Of a DNA stretch of 27,014 nucleotides, positions 24,228 to 27,014 are shown piece by piece. The notes under the pieces are model-generated. The model saw only the letters and a program-made list of their open reading frames with translations, had not been told where the DNA came from and made no database searches. The stretch lies in the NCBI GenBank assembly GCA_021545665.1, contig JAJRTX010000105.1, positions 1 through 27,014 of the forward strand, read 5' to 3'. The translations under genes and the position numbers were made by a program. Source of the stretch: Zetaproteobacteria bacterium (GTDB taxonomy: Bacteria; Pseudomonadota; Zetaproteobacteria; Mariprofundales; Mariprofundaceae). Each line of letters opens with the position of its first letter. Position 1 is the stretch's first letter.

Positions 24228-24803
24228 ATGCAAAAAAACATTCCCCTGCCCAGAGCTGTCCTGCTTGATCGTGATGGTGTAATCAATTTTGATTCGCCCG
24301 ATTACATTCTTTCACCTGAACAGTGGGAACCGATTCCTGGCAGCCTTAAAGCCATTTCCCGGCTTACCGATGCAGGTATAGCTATTGCCATCGTCAGCAA
24401 TCAGTCTGCACTCGGTCGTGGTCTGGTCGACCAACTCACTTTTGATGCCATTCACGGCAAACTGATGTTGTGCATTGAAGAAACCGGCGGCTTTATTGCC
24501 CATACATCCTATTGTCCACACAGGCCTGATGAGGGTTGTGACTGTCGCAAGCCCAAGCCAGGTATGCTATTTGAAACTCTGGACATGCTCTCACTGACAG
24601 CAGACCAGACTTTATATATTGGTGATTCAATCCGGGATGTGGAAGCTGCACATGCTGCACATATGCCAGTTAAACTCGTACAGAGTGGTTACGGTGATGC
24701 AGCGGTGATTCTGGAGGAATCTCGCATGCTGGTACCATCAATTCAGGCATATGCAGATTTAGAGACAACAGTGGATGAGCTGTTGATTGCCAATAAATTC
24801 TAA
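24228..24803 (+). CDS. gmhB: D-glycero-beta-D-manno-heptose 1,7-bisphosphate 7-phosphatase
   Basis: 191 residues. A HAD-family phosphatase acting in ADP-heptose synthesis for the LPS inner core. HAD motif I is VLLDRDGVIN with Asp14 and Asp16; motif II is IVSNQS; the GmhB zinc loop is CPHRPDEGCDCRKPKPGM, with the Cys-His-Cys-Cys ligands; motif IV is YIGDSIRD. No strong ribosome site precedes the ATG. It is divergent from fadL across 203 bases and followed by plsC, an association seen in many proteobacteria. Confidence 0.93.
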   Translation: MQKNIPLPRAVLLDRDGVINFDSPDYILSPEQWEPIPGSLKAISRLTDAGIAIAIVSNQSALGRGLVDQLTFDAIHGKLMLCIEETGGFIAHTSYCPHRPDEGCDCRKPKPGMLFETLDMLSLTADQTLYIGDSIRDVEAAHAAHMPVKLVQSGYGDAAVILEESRMLVPSIQAYADLETTVDELLIANKF

Positions 24804-24984
24804 TGCAAAACACGCAAGAAATATTACCACGAAGGTTCGCAAGTAAGGATAAATCAGATTCAGAGCTAGAACAGTATTCAAAAGATGTGCACTGGCGCCT
24901 GTCTGCAGGTATCTCTATCTGTTTTCCTTTGCGCACCTTGGCGCCCTTTGCGGTTCAATTTTTTTTTACTTCCGGCTGTAACAA

Positions 24985-25704
24985 ATGATGTTATGGATTC
25001 GCTCAGCAATGTTTAACCTCTGTTTTATACTTTCGACAGGCATTTTCTCAACCATCCTGATTATATCGCGAATTTTTGGTTTCCATGCAGCCTGGTTCTG
25101 GGCCAAAGCATGGTCTGCTTCAACTTTCTGGCTGCTGCGTCTGCTCTGCGGTATCCAGCTCAAAATCGATGGCAAAGAGCATTTTCCGACAAAGGCCTGC
25201 GTGGTTATGGCCAAACATCAATCGGCTGCCGAGACAGTTGCCATGCCAATTCTGGTTCCACCCTACGTCTGGATACTAAAAAGAGAGCTGTATTATATAC
25301 CCTTCTTCGGCTGGGCTCTGAGCATCATGGGCACTATTGCCATTCGACGCGGTTCACCCAGAGAAGCTATTAAACAGGTCATCAAACAGGGTATATCATA
25401 TTTAAAGCTGGGACGCTGGGTTGTCATCTTTCCCGAGGGTACGCGGTACGCCGCCGGTGAAACAGGGCAATACCAGCCCGGAGGCGTGATCTTGGCACAG
25501 AAAGCAGGAGTTGGCATTTTGCCCATGGCGCATAATGCCGGGGTCTGCTGGCCCAAGCGCGGTTTTATCAAGTATCCCGGCACTATTCATATTCGATTTC
25601 TACCCTGTATTCCGGCAGAGAAAGTTACTTCAAGCAGGCGTAATAACTTGCTGGAACAACTGAAAAAAGATATTGAATCCGCCACTCGTGAACTTGGCGG
25701 CTAG
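24985..25704 (+). CDS. plsC: 1-acyl-sn-glycerol-3-phosphate acyltransferase (PlsC family)
   Basis: 239 residues; a second ATG follows immediately at 24988. It acylates lysophosphatidic acid to phosphatidic acid at the inner membrane. Two N-terminal hydrophobic stretches (~8-30 and 40-56) precede the acyltransferase motifs: H-x4-E at 78-83 (KHQSAAET, with Glu instead of the usual Asp, a variant common in proteobacterial members), AIRRG, FPEGTR with Glu151, and GVGILPMAHNAG. The gap to gmhB is 181 bases and carries no gene I can support. Confidence 0.9.
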   Translation: MMLWIRSAMFNLCFILSTGIFSTILIISRIFGFHAAWFWAKAWSASTFWLLRLLCGIQLKIDGKEHFPTKACVVMAKHQSAAETVAMPILVPPYVWILKRELYYIPFFGWALSIMGTIAIRRGSPREAIKQVIKQGISYLKLGRWVVIFPEGTRYAAGETGQYQPGGVILAQKAGVGILPMAHNAGVCWPKRGFIKYPGTIHIRFLPCIPAEKVTSSRRNNLLEQLKKDIESATRELGG

Positions 25705-25747
25705 TCTACGCGTATTTAACGGCTTATATACTATTCAGGATACTTCA

Positions 25748-26128
25748 CTAGGAACCTTTAGCTTCTCCAGGTTTGTCCACAGCATCCGAACTGGCATCCA
25801 TCTGAGCAGTTTCCCGTTTTTCACCTTCAGATGTCCCCTGATCGGATGGCCAATCCGAGAATGGATACGGGCGCTCCTCACTATTATACGTAAGATAGCA
25901 AAGCGCCTGATAAATATAAGCTGAAATCGCACCACCCAGATCAAGCAGCCTGTCATTTTTATTGCCTGTCAACAATACAAATAAAAACTGAAAGGCAATC
26001 ACGGCGAACAACACTACTTCAGCAACGCTATAGAGAAAACCAAACAGCAGCATAAAAAGCAACCGTTTCCATACACTGCTGTTCTGGACATTTTCCTTCA
26101 ATTTTTCATTCAATATCGGATCATCCAT
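25748..26128 (-). CDS. DUF4389 small membrane protein
   Basis: 126 residues with a good ribosome site (AGGAGA) upstream. The core fits DUF4389: WKRLLFMLLFGFLYSVAEVVLFAVIAFQF (one or two membrane helices, ~21-55), LLTG, LDLGGAISAYIYQ, LTYNSEERPYPFSDWP. The last ~35 residues are acidic and probably disordered. No function is established for the family. It lies downstream of hppA on the same strand, 150 bases away, and is convergent with plsC. Confidence 0.85.
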   Translation of the reverse strand: MDDPILNEKLKENVQNSSVWKRLLFMLLFGFLYSVAEVVLFAVIAFQFLFVLLTGNKNDRLLDLGGAISAYIYQALCYLTYNSEERPYPFSDWPSDQGTSEGEKRETAQMDASSDAVDKPGEAKGS

Positions 26129-26154
26129 TCTTGTCTCCTAGCCTGCATTTGTTG

Positions 26155-26183
26155 CCGGACGCATGCCGATGGCATGCATCCGG
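26155..26183. repeat. Near-perfect inverted repeat between hppA and the DUF4389 gene
   Basis: CCGGACGCATGCC (26155-26167) pairs with GGCATGCATCCGG (26171-26183) around a three-base loop, with one C-A mismatch. No T tract follows on either strand, so it is not an ordinary terminator. It could be a REP-like element or an mRNA-processing hairpin. Confidence 0.6.
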
Positions 26184-26278
26184 ACTTATGCTTCCCTGGC
26201 CTCGCACCCCGGAAGCGAACCTTGACTGTCGGGATGATTATATTGTCCTTTGGCTAAGTCAAAAACCAAGTTGGATAT

Positions 26279-27014
<736 letters not shown>

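Noticed and set aside
24803..24988. 61-codon open frame filling the gmhB-plsC gap
   Set aside because: No ribosome site apart from the overlap with the gmhB stop, low-complexity end with a poly-T tract, and no recognisable protein.

Overview
The window comes from a Gram-negative member of the Pseudomonadota: it has lipoproteins with lipoboxes, outer-membrane beta-barrels, BamD, FadL, a heptose-phosphate phosphatase for LPS, and an RNase E gene divergent from rluC. The strongest lineage clue is a six-gene exopolysaccharide-type cluster (943-10855). From memory, its gene number and predicted functions match the candidate twisted-stalk 'sfz1-sfz6' cluster proposed from a Zetaproteobacteria pan-genome study (iron-oxidising Mariprofundus and relatives). 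A Mariprofundus-like host is therefore my best guess, by inference only.

Layout. 1-797: 3' end of a gene encoding a coiled-coil decapeptide repeat plus a concanavalin/LamG-like domain. 943-10855: six tightly packed plus-strand genes. In order they are an SH3b-BcsB-like periplasmic protein, a family 2 glycosyltransferase with N-terminal MshEN-type repeats (putative c-di-GMP input), a multi-pass membrane protein, a GH113-like lipoprotein, an outer-membrane-barrel candidate and a secreted CotH-kinase-like protein. The last gene is split by a one-base frameshift in an A6 run. 10906-12598: overlapping HIT, DUF721/DciA-like and Tim44-like genes, closed by a bidirectional terminator. 12696-13829: a minus-strand FRG-domain gene that looks like an accessory insertion.

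14005-17463: divergent rluC and rne with a 435-base shared leader that carries two perfect hairpins. 17511-20013: rluD-pgeF-bamD, co-directional and overlapping or closely spaced. 20165-24024 (minus): fadL then fadE, each with its own recognisable promoter and separated by a strong terminator; this is fatty-acid uptake and beta-oxidation. 24228-25704: gmhB and plsC (heptose and phosphatidic acid synthesis for the envelope). 25748-27014 (minus): the 3' end of a K+-dependent type membrane pyrophosphatase gene (hppA), then a small DUF4389 membrane protein.

How the cluster could work (inference): c-di-GMP binds the MshEN repeats of the synthase; the synthase polymerises and translocates a glycan; the BcsB-like protein guides it through the periplasm; the membrane protein, GH113-like enzyme and CotH-like kinase modify, trim or phosphorylate it or a carrier protein; and the barrel exports it. 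The frameshift in the CotH-like gene is the most important point to verify, because it could mean loss of the trait.
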